The notes under the pieces: generated by a model
Seen by the model: only the letters and a program-made list of their open reading frames with translations
Told to the model about the DNA's origin: nothing
Databases searched by the model: none
DNA from: Zunongwangia atlantica 22II14-10F7
GTDB lineage: Bacteria > Bacteroidota > Bacteroidia > Flavobacteriales > Flavobacteriaceae
DNA: 64,000 nucleotides
Direction of reading: 5' to 3'
Assembly (NCBI RefSeq): GCF_002094855.1
Contig: NZ_ARYN01000011.1
Coordinates: 124,001-188,000 of the forward strand
Shown: in pieces, positions 28,388-36,212 of the stretch
Numbering within the stretch: the first letter of the stretch is position 1
How the letters are laid out: every line of letters starts with the position of its first letter
Program-made: the position numbers and the translations under genes

Positions 28388-28924
28388 TTATTTGTAGGTT
28401 ATTAAAAGGTTAAGGAAATAGCCTAAATCCTTAATTTTTTCTTTAATAATCTTGTAAGCCTGTGCTTTAATGGCCCGAACCGTTTGTGCTTCGATCTTTA
28501 ATTTTTTCGCAATTTCAGGTCCTTTCATTCCTTTCAAGCTCAGTAGAATAATTTCACGTTTTCTACCTTTTAACGTATTAATTATTTGGTACAACTGCCT
28601 GGTAATTTCTTCTTCCAAAACCTGTTTCTGGAAAAGGTTGTCATCTTCAGTATCAATATTCTGCGAAATCTCGAAGTCTTTTTTAACCTTATTGTGTTTT
28701 ATCACATTTAGGCATTTGTTTCTAACAGTAGTATAGAGATAAGCTTTTAGGGCAGTGTGGTTAGGAAATTCCATTTTTTGCTTCCACAGGTATACAAATA
28801 TGTCCTGTACGATATCTTCTCTCTCATCCAAATCAATACTATAATTACCTGCATAATTTACAAGTGCTTTATAGTAGGTTTTAAAGACTATATCTAGTTG
28901 ATCCTTATTTTTTAGTTCAATCAA
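28388..28924 (-). CDS. ECF-type RNA polymerase sigma factor
   Basis: A 178-residue sigma-70 family protein with region 2 (FKTYYKALVNYAGNYSIDLDEREDIVQDIFVYLWKQ, containing the DIVQDIF core) and region 4 (LKGRKREIILLSLKGMKGPEIAKKLKIEAQTVRAIKAQAYKIIKE). The best start is a TTG at 28924 giving MIELKNKDQ. There is no in-frame ATG before KMEF, which would remove region 2. It heads the sigma/FecR/SusC/SusD/protease operon. A TAnnTTTG match overlaps the start itself and cannot be its promoter. Confidence 0.93.
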   Translation of the reverse strand: MIELKNKDQLDIVFKTYYKALVNYAGNYSIDLDEREDIVQDIFVYLWKQKMEFPNHTALKAYLYTTVRNKCLNVIKHNKVKKDFEISQNIDTEDDNLFQKQVLEEEITRQLYQIINTLKGRKREIILLSLKGMKGPEIAKKLKIEAQTVRAIKAQAYKIIKEKIKDLGYFLNLLITYK

Positions 28925-29178
28925 AAGTAACGTTAAGAAACAGTTAAATCACCGTGGCAAAGAAAATTAAAACATTGAACATATTAAAATTAATATTGGT
29001 AATAATTAAAGTGTATTTTATGAAAATAGATATCTAAAACGTTTGATATTAGAATTTTAACTTTAAGAATGTTTGTGAATGTTTCTTTTTTAAACTTTTT
29101 GTCTATTAATAAGAAGGGATTTCCTAATCTTAATCTTTTTACTAGATAATCAAAATTTAATCCTAGACTTCTGGTAGC

Positions 29179-29248
29179 TATTGGGATACCTCGATATAAA
29201 AACGATTTTCAAAAAAATGCATCATAGTTTGCCTTTAGGTAGCTTACT
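29179..29248 (+). repeat. Degenerate long copy of the dispersed repeat
   Basis: TATTGGGATACCTCGATAT, then AAAAATGCATCATAG, then TTTGCCTTTAGGTAG and CTTACT run in the same order as the right two thirds of the long copies A and C, with many substitutions. The 459-base gap 28925-29383 contains this and the promoter of the next gene; nothing else was recognised. Confidence 0.45.
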
Positions 29249-29360
29249 AAAAAGATAAACTCTAAGAATCCGATTTCTTAGAAATTATAAATATTTGGTA
29301 GTTCTTCCCAATATAATGTTAGGTAAAAGTGAAATTTAATGGCCTAGACATCTAAACTTT

Positions 29361-29368
29361 TATTTTTG
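29361..29368 (+). promoter_or_regulatory. -7 promoter element of the barrel-protein gene
   Basis: TATTTTTG matches TAnnTTTG and lies 16 nt before the ATG at 29384. It shows that the upstream in-frame TTG at 29366 is not the start, since it is inside the promoter box. Confidence 0.55.
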
Positions 29369-29383
29369 TATTCAAACCCAACT

Positions 29384-30534
29384 ATGATTAGAAAAAACTA
29401 CCTCAAATTACTGATTTTCGGTTTACTGATATTTTTGCAACATGCATTGATGGCTCAGGATTCTATCGAAAAGCAACCCAAAAAGAATTTTATCTCTAGA
29501 TATATCAATAATGTATTAAATGACACTGTTTCGCAAGAGCGCTCGCAATTTTTTGTATTTCCTACCGTGGGATATCGCCCTGAAACCGGAGTAGAATTCG
29601 GTTTAACTCCGCTTTACATTTATTACGCAAACGAAGATGTAAATAACAGGCTAAGCGAAATGAAGGCTTACAGTTTTTTTACGCTTAACGGGCAGTATGG
29701 GATAAGGATACCTGGTTTTTTCTGGGCGATATCGATTTTGAACAATTTCCGCTAAAATATTATGGTATAGGAGGTGATGTCCCCAATGAAAATATTGCTT
29801 TGGTAGATGCCACTCAAATTCGAATTAAAGAAAGAGTTTTACGTAAGCTGCTTGAAAATTTTTATATAGGTCTGGAAACCGATTTTAGAAGTTTAAGCAA
29901 TGTTTCTTTTGATCCTGCTGAAGGTGAAGATGAAATAGATTTTGAATTACCCTTTGGTGCTGAAGGATCTACAAATTTTGGATTGGGAGTGGGGTTTGTA
30001 TACGACGAACGCCATAATGTTTTAAACGAACGTGATGCCTTTTTTAGCGAGTTTGCCTATCTTAATTACAATCCTTTCTGGAAAAGTGATGTAGAATATC
30101 AATTAATAACTCTGGATAACCGAATTTATAAGAAAGTAAGTGAAAATAATGTTTTAGCTGCCCAGCTTTATGGCGAGTTCAATTTTGGCGGTGAAGTCCC
30201 CTTTAATCAATTATCATATATGGGTGGCGAAAGCCTTATGCGTGGTTATTTTAAAGGAAGATATAGAGATCGCAACCAGATTGCAGCACAGGTAGAATAT
30301 CGATTTTTACCACTAAAACTAGGTTTTACAGATCGTTTAGGAGCTACTATTTTTACAGGAGTAGGAGAGGTGTTTAACGATTGGGACCAGTTGCAGGTAA
30401 ATAATATTAAATGGTCTGCCGGGGCAGGAGCAAGGTTTTTAATTTTTCAGCAAAAAGATGTCTATTTACGCTTTGATTATGCTTTTACCAAAGACGATAG
30501 CAACTTTTACATTAGTATAGGAGAAGCTTTTTAG
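29384..30534 (+). pseudogene. BamA/TamA-like outer-membrane barrel protein, frameshifted
   Basis: Signal peptide MIRKNYLKLLIFGLLIFLQHALMAQ, then FVFPTVGYRPETGVEFGLTPLYIYY, run in one frame to a stop at 29755. The continuation DKDTWFFLGDIDFEQFPLKYYGIGGD, and the whole bacterial surface-antigen barrel (GVGFVYDERHNVLNERDAFF, NQLSYMGGESLMRGYFKGRYRDRNQIAAQVEYRF, ending FYISIGEAF), lies in another frame from about 29701 to 30534. The two frames join near NGQYG at 29690-29701, where homologues usually carry several more residues, so a small deletion with a frameshift is likely. If the sequence is correct, the barrel is not made. Confidence 0.85.
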
Positions 30535-30599
30535 AAAATTCGAAAAATAAAAATATACCCATTTTTACCCAATATTGGGTATTGTAGGAAAAATTAAAT

Positions 30600-30781
30600 A
30601 GTAATATACTTGCAAAGTAAGTTTTCTAAAATTGGGGTTTTTGAGAACTTATTTTAACCTAACCGTTACAGTACAGAATATTTTAAGTAAGCTAAGAGTC
30701 TTGAAATTTAATTTTGTAGTTCATAGCGGTAATATATAAAGTGGGGACAGCTATGTAGGGGTGCATTTGTCCCCATTTTTT
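30600..30781 (+). ncRNA. Possible small RNA ending in an intrinsic terminator
   Basis: No open frame is visible. A weak promoter-like box (TATACTTG at about 30606) is followed by about 150 nt and then a hairpin, TGGGGACA (30742-30749) with TGTCCCCA (30768-30775), running into six T residues. The hairpin is far (about 200 nt) from the broken barrel gene, so an independent transcript is possible. No known RNA family could be identified. Confidence 0.3.
30742..30781 (+). terminator. Intrinsic terminator
   Basis: An 8-bp stem, TGGGGACA with TGTCCCCA, has an 18-nt loop that can fold further and is followed by a TTTTTT run. It overlaps the first bases of repeat copy B. Confidence 0.65.
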
Positions 30782-30823
30782 ATTGGCACCGCCAGAGGAT
30801 ATAATACCCTGAGGTAGTTTTCT
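30779..30823 (+). repeat. Dispersed intergenic repeat, copy B
   Basis: TTTATTGGCACCGCCAGAGG then ATATAATACCCTGAGG then TAGTTTTCT, with about five differences from the consensus. A second partial right end (CTAAGGTAGTTTATT) lies at 30918-30931, just before the stop of the minus-strand gene at 30961. Copy B may therefore be a diverged long form of about 150 nt. Confidence 0.8.
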
Positions 30824-30960
30824 TCTACTGTAAAAAACTTGATTATTTCTTACAATCTTGGCTTTTTGCAGTTATCACGATTAAGTGATTTTCAAACAAA
30901 TGTTTCACTGGTTCACTCTAAGGTAGTTTATTGAAATTAGTTGTTTTTCACCAATATTTT

Positions 30961-31227
30961 TTAGGCTGAAATAATAATAAATAACCCAAGAACGATCCAG
31001 ATTATGCCCCAAATACTTAGGGGCATAAAAAATAGATCGTGTTTTTTATCACTTTTTTGATGAAAGATAATTCCGCTGAATATATTAAGAACACCAGATA
31101 TCATTAAACTGTAAGCTAATAATGGTTTTGTGGCATTGCCATCATTACTAAAAAAATAAATACCGATTAATATCACTAAAATGGGTAACAACAATCCTAA
31201 TAAACCCCAACCTCTCGAAATTATCAT
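30961..31227 (-). CDS. Small membrane protein
   Basis: An 88-residue protein with three hydrophobic segments (LLGLLLPILVILIGIYFF, LLAYSLMISGVLNIFSGIIF, PLSIWGIIWIVLGLFIIIS). No family was recognised. It is the last of three consecutive small membrane-protein genes (20- and 19-nt gaps) downstream of a two-component system, so it may be part of that system's output. Confidence 0.75.
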   Translation of the reverse strand: MIISRGWGLLGLLLPILVILIGIYFFSNDGNATKPLLAYSLMISGVLNIFSGIIFHQKSDKKHDLFFMPLSIWGIIWIVLGLFIIISA

Positions 31228-31247
31228 AAATCTTAATTTATAGTTTT

Positions 31248-31631
31248 TTAAATATGTTCCAACATCATTTCTTCTTTAGGATTTGGCCCATATTGATTGT
31301 TTTGTGGATCACTATCTGTAATTAGTAGCACAAACATCCAAATTGCCCCAATTAACGGAATACATCCTACTAAAAGCATCCAGCCGCTTTTACCAATATC
31401 ATGTAAACGTCTTACAGATACGGCAAGAGAAGGAACTAATGACGCCAAAATATATAACGCGTAAATACTAATAAATGCAGGAGCATCCAGCCAACTACTT
31501 AAGCCAACACTTATAAGCATGGTTAGTATCATAAATAAGGCATTAAACAGGCTAAACATAAAATACTCTTTTCTTCTTGCTCTGCCGTTAAAATCTGAAT
31601 ACTGACGGAAGGCTTTTAAATACCATTTCAT
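31248..31631 (-). CDS. DUF805 family membrane protein
   Basis: A 127-residue protein whose start, MKWYLKAFRQYSDFNGRARR then KEYFMFSLFNALF, is the hallmark of DUF805, as is the later VRRLHDIGKSGWMLLVGCIPLIGAIW. It has about four membrane segments. The function of DUF805 proteins is unknown. It lies in the middle of the three-gene membrane cluster, 19-20 nt from each neighbour. Confidence 0.9.
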   Translation of the reverse strand: MKWYLKAFRQYSDFNGRARRKEYFMFSLFNALFMILTMLISVGLSSWLDAPAFISIYALYILASLVPSLAVSVRRLHDIGKSGWMLLVGCIPLIGAIWMFVLLITDSDPQNNQYGPNPKEEMMLEHI

Positions 31632-31650
31632 AACTTTTTTTAAATTTTAA

Positions 31651-32073
31651 TTATACTGTAAATAGAAAGGAAGCTGTAATGATCCAAATCCCTGAAATCA
31701 CTCCCAGAATTCCAAGTTTTCCCTGAAGGGGAACAAGTTTTTCCCTTAATTTTTTACTTTTTTCCTGATAGTTGGATGCGTTTTTAGAAAGCATTTTAGT
31801 GATAATTGGGAAACCTAAAAGAAAACCCAAGGTAGCTTCAACAATACTTCCAATAAATAAAGTAAACCACCAGATAGGCGCACTGCTTAAAACATCCAGA
31901 CTAAGCAGACTAGAAATAATTCCCCATATACCAAAAACCGAAAATATAACACCAATCCATCCCTGGTACGGCTCTACTTTATCCAGTAATTCTTTTGCAT
32001 TTGGTTTCTTAGAAAGAATTAAAGAAGGAACAGCGATAATGCTGAGCAGAATTAAAGAAATTCCATAAATCAT
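31651..32073 (-). CDS. Membrane protein with an internal duplication
   Basis: A 140-residue protein with four hydrophobic segments. Residues 27-57 and 107-137 are copies of each other at an exact offset of 80. Each has the pattern K-x-L-x-x-K-x-x-P-x-Q-G-x-x-G, then G-I-W-x-I-x-x-S-x-L (KVEPYQGWIGVIFSVFGIW against KLVPLQGKLGILGVISGIW). Each half is one amphipathic helix plus one membrane helix, giving pseudo-twofold symmetry. No known family was recognised. It is the first of the three small membrane genes, 100 nt after the response-regulator gene. Confidence 0.78.
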   Translation of the reverse strand: MIYGISLILLSIIAVPSLILSKKPNAKELLDKVEPYQGWIGVIFSVFGIWGIISSLLSLDVLSSAPIWWFTLFIGSIVEATLGFLLGFPIITKMLSKNASNYQEKSKKLREKLVPLQGKLGILGVISGIWIITASFLFTV

Positions 32074-32173
32074 AGCACGATTATTTAAGATTAACTGGGT
32101 ACAAATATCTATCCTTACCCGGCCTTATAGTAGCCTGTAACCAGTGAAATTAATATCCCTGAAAACAGGGAGC

Positions 32174-32818
32174 TTAAATCATATCATGTTCTATTGCGTA
32201 GCGGGTAAGTCCGGCTAGATTTCTTACTTCTAGTTTGTTTATTAAGTTTTTGCGATAACTTTCAATAGTGTGCTTGCTTAAAAATAACAGATCTGCTATT
32301 TCTTGTGTGGTATGTTCTTTAGCGATTAATTGCAAAACTTCTTTTTCTCTTTGGGTTAATCTAACTTCAGCAGTTTTTCTACTATTGGTAAGCATTTTTA
32401 TCAATATAGACTGAATATGTACAGAAAAGTAATTTTCTCCTGAAAGTATACTTCTAATCGCCTTTAATAATTCAGTTTGTTCTGCATTTTTAGAAAGATA
32501 ACCGTTAACTCCGTCTTCGGTTAAGCTTTTAATTTTAGCGCCGTCTTCAAGCATGCTAATCACCAGTGTTTTAATCGTGGGGAAATCTTTTTTAATACTT
32601 TGGTTAAGAGCAATACCATCTATGCCAGGCATATTAAGATCTGTAATAAGTAAATCTACAGGCTCATTTTGGTTGATTTTCAGGTATTTTAAAACTTCTT
32701 CGCCTTTAGAGGTAGTGTGTAAAATATGCAAATCTTCTTCTTGTTCTAAAATACTTCGTAGACCGTCTACAAACATTTTATGGTCATCTGCTATAATGAT
32801 GTTATAAACTGTTTTCAT
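32174..32818 (-). CDS. NarL/FixJ-type response regulator
   Basis: A 214-residue protein. The receiver domain has the phospho-acceptor Asp in DLLITDLNMPGIDG (about residue 56), and the LuxR-type HTH is at about 145-214 (LTQREKEVLQLIAKEHTTQEIADLLFLSKHTIESYRKNL). It follows the histidine kinase gene by 30 nt and should receive its phosphate. The three small membrane genes just downstream are plausible targets or co-transcribed partners. Confidence 0.95.
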   Translation of the reverse strand: MKTVYNIIIADDHKMFVDGLRSILEQEEDLHILHTTSKGEEVLKYLKINQNEPVDLLITDLNMPGIDGIALNQSIKKDFPTIKTLVISMLEDGAKIKSLTEDGVNGYLSKNAEQTELLKAIRSILSGENYFSVHIQSILIKMLTNSRKTAEVRLTQREKEVLQLIAKEHTTQEIADLLFLSKHTIESYRKNLINKLEVRNLAGLTRYAIEHDMI

Positions 32819-32848
32819 CTTTTGGATACTTATACTTACTCTTGTTTT

Positions 32849-34753
32849 TTATTTCTTCGGAATACTAATGCTAATTACGGTTCCTTTGCCCGGGCTGCTA
32901 TCTATGGATAAGCTTCCTTTAAGTTCGTCTATCCTTCTTTTTAGATTTTTTAAACCTATACCTTTAGATTTGTTGGTAGTAAAACCTATCCCATCATCTT
33001 CATACATTAAGACCAGATTTTCCTCTTCAGGGATATCATTTAGCTGAATCATTACCTGATTGGCTTTGGCGTGCTTAAAAGCGTTTGTTGTGAGTTCTTT
33101 AATGATACTGAATAGTGCAACTTGAAGTTTTTTAGGAAGTTTATTAATAGCTTCTTCAGGATAGGCATTAAAGAAATAGCGTTTATCTTCAGGATCGTTA
33201 AATCGATCGATATAGTTTTCTACAATGGGAACAAAAGCTTGTTCTTTAAATTCTTTTGGTAATAAACTATGCGAAATTTCCCTCACCTGGCTATAGGTGC
33301 TGTCTAACTGAGTTTTTAGATTATTAGCAGTTTCAGATTTAAGATCCAGCCGGTTCATTTGAAGTTTTATCGCAGCAAGATTCCCACCAATACTATCGTG
33401 AAGTTCTTGTGCGATGCGTTCACGTTCCTGGGTTTGTATTTTCATCGAAGTTCTGGCCAGTTTCAATTCCTGTTCCTGTTGTAGGCTTTGCATCTCTTGC
33501 CGATTTAAATCTTCCTGTTGCCGGTTTATTTCACTTTGCGCCTGTAACTTTTGGTAGTACACCACAAGCAATAAAATAATAGGAATTAAAATAATTAGGA
33601 AACCAATTAAAACGGCATTTTTTATGGTTCGCTGTCTATCAATTTCTATCTGGTCTTTTAGCTGAGATTCCTGTAGTTTCATAATCTCCCGCTCTTTTTG
33701 CAGGCTTTCGTACTTTTCTTCTAATTCTCTAACCTGCCGTTCGTTTTGTTGTGTTGTGATTGTTTTACTAACAGCCTCATACTGGGTCATTAGATTATAA
33801 GCATTCTTAAAATCTTCTTTGGCAACATAAAGATTTACCAGCGCTTTATTTACTTTTTTCTGTAATTCTAATCGGTTCCAGGAAACGGTATTTATATAAG
33901 CAGTACTTAGCGCAATTTCGGCAGCTTCATAAGCTTCCTCTTTTAAATATACATAGCCTTCATTGATAACAGCTTCGATATATAAACCATAAAATCCCTG
34001 GTTTAAAGACTCGTTTTTTAATTGCTGAAATTTATCCAGCCTTTGTTGATAGGTATCCTCTGATACCTTAAGTTTCGCTAAATTTAATTGTATGCGATAG
34101 GATAATTTTTTTAGCTTTTTTGTGGCTGGTAATGCTAAAGCTTTTTGGTACGCCGTTATCGCCTTTTCCCATTCATTATTTCTATAATAAAAATCGCCAA
34201 AAGCAGTAGTTAGAAATGTATTAAATGTTTCATTTGTTGTTGCTTGTGGTAAAAGCTGATTAAGAATTTCTTTGCTTTTAGGTAATTCCTCTTTTTGCAA
34301 ATAGGTTTCTGCCAGGCCTAATTTTAGGTAGTTAGAAAATAATGTGTCTGTTTCAGTATTTAAGTTTTCAAGTCCCTTAATATAAGTTGCGATTGCTTCA
34401 TCCAGTAATCCTGTTTTTCTTTTGGCAAGACCTTCGTAATATATTCCGCGGTAATAATAAAATGTATAATCGGGTAGAGTAGAAGATAAATTGTTTGCTG
34501 TTTTCTGAATATATTCAGCATACACCAATAAAGAATCTGCCAAATCTGTTTTATCAAATATCTGGGCGATGCTATCCAGGTAAGTAATTCGTTTTTCATG
34601 GGTATTTGCATTTTCCAGTTTTTCATATAAAACATGGTCTACAGAATTTGGAAGTTTAGGAAAAGCTTTAAAATTAGAATAGCTATCCTGCGCCTGCGCC
34701 GATACCACGATAAAATGAAAAATAAATACATATAAAAGCCTGCGGAAGGACAT
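32849..34753 (-). CDS. TPR-containing sensor histidine kinase (NarX/HisKA_3 type)
   Basis: A 634-residue protein with start MSFRRLLYVF; a -7 box at 34785-34778 rules out an earlier start. The signal peptide ends near VVSAQAQ. A periplasmic TPR array spans about residues 60-340, with one membrane segment (NAVLIGFLIILIPIILLLVVYY) and a Gln/Glu-rich coiled coil. The HisKA_3 dimerisation/phospho-acceptor block is ERIAQELHDSIGGNLAAIKL, with His in ELHDS. The HATPase domain has LTTNAFKHAKANQVMIQL and GIGLKNLKRRIDELKGSLSI. Periplasmic TPR kinases are common in Bacteroidota; the signal is unknown. Confidence 0.95.
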   Translation of the reverse strand: MSFRRLLYVFIFHFIVVSAQAQDSYSNFKAFPKLPNSVDHVLYEKLENANTHEKRITYLDSIAQIFDKTDLADSLLVYAEYIQKTANNLSSTLPDYTFYYYRGIYYEGLAKRKTGLLDEAIATYIKGLENLNTETDTLFSNYLKLGLAETYLQKEELPKSKEILNQLLPQATTNETFNTFLTTAFGDFYYRNNEWEKAITAYQKALALPATKKLKKLSYRIQLNLAKLKVSEDTYQQRLDKFQQLKNESLNQGFYGLYIEAVINEGYVYLKEEAYEAAEIALSTAYINTVSWNRLELQKKVNKALVNLYVAKEDFKNAYNLMTQYEAVSKTITTQQNERQVRELEEKYESLQKEREIMKLQESQLKDQIEIDRQRTIKNAVLIGFLIILIPIILLLVVYYQKLQAQSEINRQQEDLNRQEMQSLQQEQELKLARTSMKIQTQERERIAQELHDSIGGNLAAIKLQMNRLDLKSETANNLKTQLDSTYSQVREISHSLLPKEFKEQAFVPIVENYIDRFNDPEDKRYFFNAYPEEAINKLPKKLQVALFSIIKELTTNAFKHAKANQVMIQLNDIPEEENLVLMYEDDGIGFTTNKSKGIGLKNLKRRIDELKGSLSIDSSPGKGTVISISIPKK

Positions 34754-34777
34754 AAACCGAATCCTTTTTAGAGCCTT

Positions 34778-34785
34778 CAAAAATA
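34778..34785 (-). promoter_or_regulatory. -7 promoter element of the two-component operon
   Basis: On the minus strand the sequence is TATTTTTG, matching TAnnTTTG, 25 nt upstream of the ATG at 34753. It supports that start over the longer frame. Confidence 0.5.
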
Positions 34786-34908
34786 CGTTTTATAGAAAAT
34801 GCTGAAGCTTTAATTTTTATAAAAAAACCTTAAAAATCACTGAATTCAGGGAGTTCAAGTAGAAGTATCCATGCTAACTTGCCATCATATTATAATCTAA
34901 AAAATAGT

Positions 34909-35496
34909 ATGAACGGGCAATTTAAAGCAAAAGACTTTGATAAAGAACAACTTAAAAAGTTCGCGACAGATCTTAAAACAAGTGGATTATCATTTAATAT
35001 GATCTGGAAGAAACGTAATAAAGTTGTAGAGGAATCCAATACTAAAACTAATTTGTGTTCTCTAGAGATCGAGGGCAAATGGTTTTTTAAGCAGATAGGG
35101 AATAAAGGAATTGTTCGTTTAAAATATCTGGACGATAAGCAAAAGAAGATCTTATTAAATGCCTTAGGTAATTATAAAATGTTTACCGAACCAAGATGGG
35201 AGCTTGGGCTTGGCCTTGTTATCTTATATTTTTTACTAGAATATTACATTAGCACCAATAGTGAAGTAAGTTGGTTAATGCCGGTGATCATGTCTTGCAG
35301 TTTTATTGTAGTCTTATTTCTAGGAATAGCCTACTTAAGAGCTGAGGAAAAAATCGACGAAAAATTATATAATATCAGTTTAATTTTTGGTATACCAGCT
35401 TATCTCTTTACAGCTATAGGTTCACTGCTGGCATTACCGCTTTACACTAGTATTTTACGTTATCATTTAAAGTTCAATATTTTGCATAACGCATAA
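34909..35496 (+). CDS. Membrane protein of unknown function
   Basis: A 195-residue protein with an ATG at 34909 (MNGQFKAKDFDKEQLKKF). A soluble N-terminal domain of about 90 residues rich in Lys is followed by three membrane segments (LGLGLVILYFLLEYYI, LMPVIMSCSFIVVLFLGIAYL, ISLIFGIPAYLFTAIGSLLALPLY). No family was recognised. It is transcribed divergently from the histidine kinase gene and has no operon partner. A structured region follows it. Confidence 0.75.
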   Translation: MNGQFKAKDFDKEQLKKFATDLKTSGLSFNMIWKKRNKVVEESNTKTNLCSLEIEGKWFFKQIGNKGIVRLKYLDDKQKKILLNALGNYKMFTEPRWELGLGLVILYFLLEYYISTNSEVSWLMPVIMSCSFIVVLFLGIAYLRAEEKIDEKLYNISLIFGIPAYLFTAIGSLLALPLYTSILRYHLKFNILHNA

Positions 35497-35511
35497 GTCT
35501 AAAATTTTATA

Positions 35512-35531
35512 CTGAAATTGTTGAATTTCAG
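35512..35531 (+). terminator. Hairpin after the membrane-protein gene
   Basis: CTGAAATT and AATTTCAG form a perfect 8-bp stem with a 4-nt loop, 15 nt after the stop at 35496. The downstream sequence is only mildly T-rich (CTTATGTTTTTAA), so termination would be weak. Confidence 0.45.
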
Positions 35532-35559
35532 CTTATGTTTTTAATACTTCAGTTATTTG

Positions 35560-35638
35560 TACTTCGAAGTAAAATATAGCCGAACACCTTTAATGAAAAA
35601 TTGAAATCTAAAAGGTACAAATTCAATAGGTGTCCGGC
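35560..35638. other. Structured intergenic element with palindrome and nested stems
   Basis: A perfect palindrome TACTTCGAAGTA (35560-35571) is followed by an 11-bp inverted repeat, GCCGAACACCT (35579-35589) and AGGTGTCCGGC (35628-35638), with one mismatch. Inside it ATTGAA and TTCAAT form a second stem. The region has no open frame, and the following bases are not a T-run. Confidence 0.5.
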
Positions 35639-35747
35639 TTCGGAAAAAACATCCAAACAAACAGTTCGACGCAATTGTAAATGAGTTAATGCTTTTTAAG
35701 CCCTTATTTAGGGTTTAATTATCTCTGAGATTGTTGAATTTCCTTAA

Positions 35748-36161
35748 TTAATCAATGTTTAATGCTGAAAAAGCTATAGTTTTAGAAATTATCTGGTGCT
35801 TAAGGAGACTAATTTGTTTAAAGTGATCCTGAAGCCGATTTTTAAAAAGGGAATGTGCGTCTAGATAAATCTGTTCACAAGCCAGATCATCACATTCCCT
35901 GATTTTTGAAACTCTATTCTTATAAAACAAACAAGTACGCAGATGAAATTTATTCTGTTCTATTTGCTCACTAATATTTAAGATTAGCGAATTTAGCGTG
36001 TTTTTTTTACCTGGTGTTTTTGTTCTATCATACTCCTGTAAATAAGATTTATAAAAAAGAAGCTCAAAATCTATAATTTCAAGATTCACAAGCCAGTCAT
36101 ACGCATGTTTTTCAATAACAGCGATAGTACTTTCATCATTATTTTCAGGTTCATATTTCAT
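35748..36161 (-). CDS. Helical protein of unknown function (paralogue of 40641-41030)
   Basis: A 137-residue soluble, almost entirely helical protein. Its end (ACEQIYLDAHSLFKNRLQDH then FKQISLLKHQIISK) follows the same pattern as the protein at 40641 (DLHIQLIEKHRMRYLKIVEN then LAMLKRNVHQRLL), with shared spacing of H, L and K residues. No enzyme motif was seen. It lies 52 nt downstream of the glutamate dehydrogenase gene on the same strand, so it is probably co-transcribed with the dehydrogenase. It may be a small stress or regulatory adaptor (inference). Confidence 0.75.
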   Translation of the reverse strand: MKYEPENNDESTIAVIEKHAYDWLVNLEIIDFELLFYKSYLQEYDRTKTPGKKNTLNSLILNISEQIEQNKFHLRTCLFYKNRVSKIRECDDLACEQIYLDAHSLFKNRLQDHFKQISLLKHQIISKTIAFSALNID

Positions 36162-36212
36162 GATACAGCTTTAAATTTCTAATTGCAGCATTTCATTTTT
36201 CAGCATTAATAA

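Noticed and set aside
28922-28929. Exact minus-strand TAnnTTTG match at the ECF sigma gene
   Set aside because: It overlaps the only plausible start codon, so a transcript from it would lack the start; it is treated as chance.
30600-30781. Identity of the possible small RNA as 6S RNA or SRP RNA
   Set aside because: The conserved SRP loop motif and the large open bubble of 6S RNA were not visible; only an unassigned transcript is suggested.
32156-32171. TCCCTG-AAAA-CAGGGA hairpin after the response-regulator gene as a terminator
   Set aside because: The stem is only 6 bp and no T-run follows on the minus strand, so readthrough into the small membrane genes is likely.
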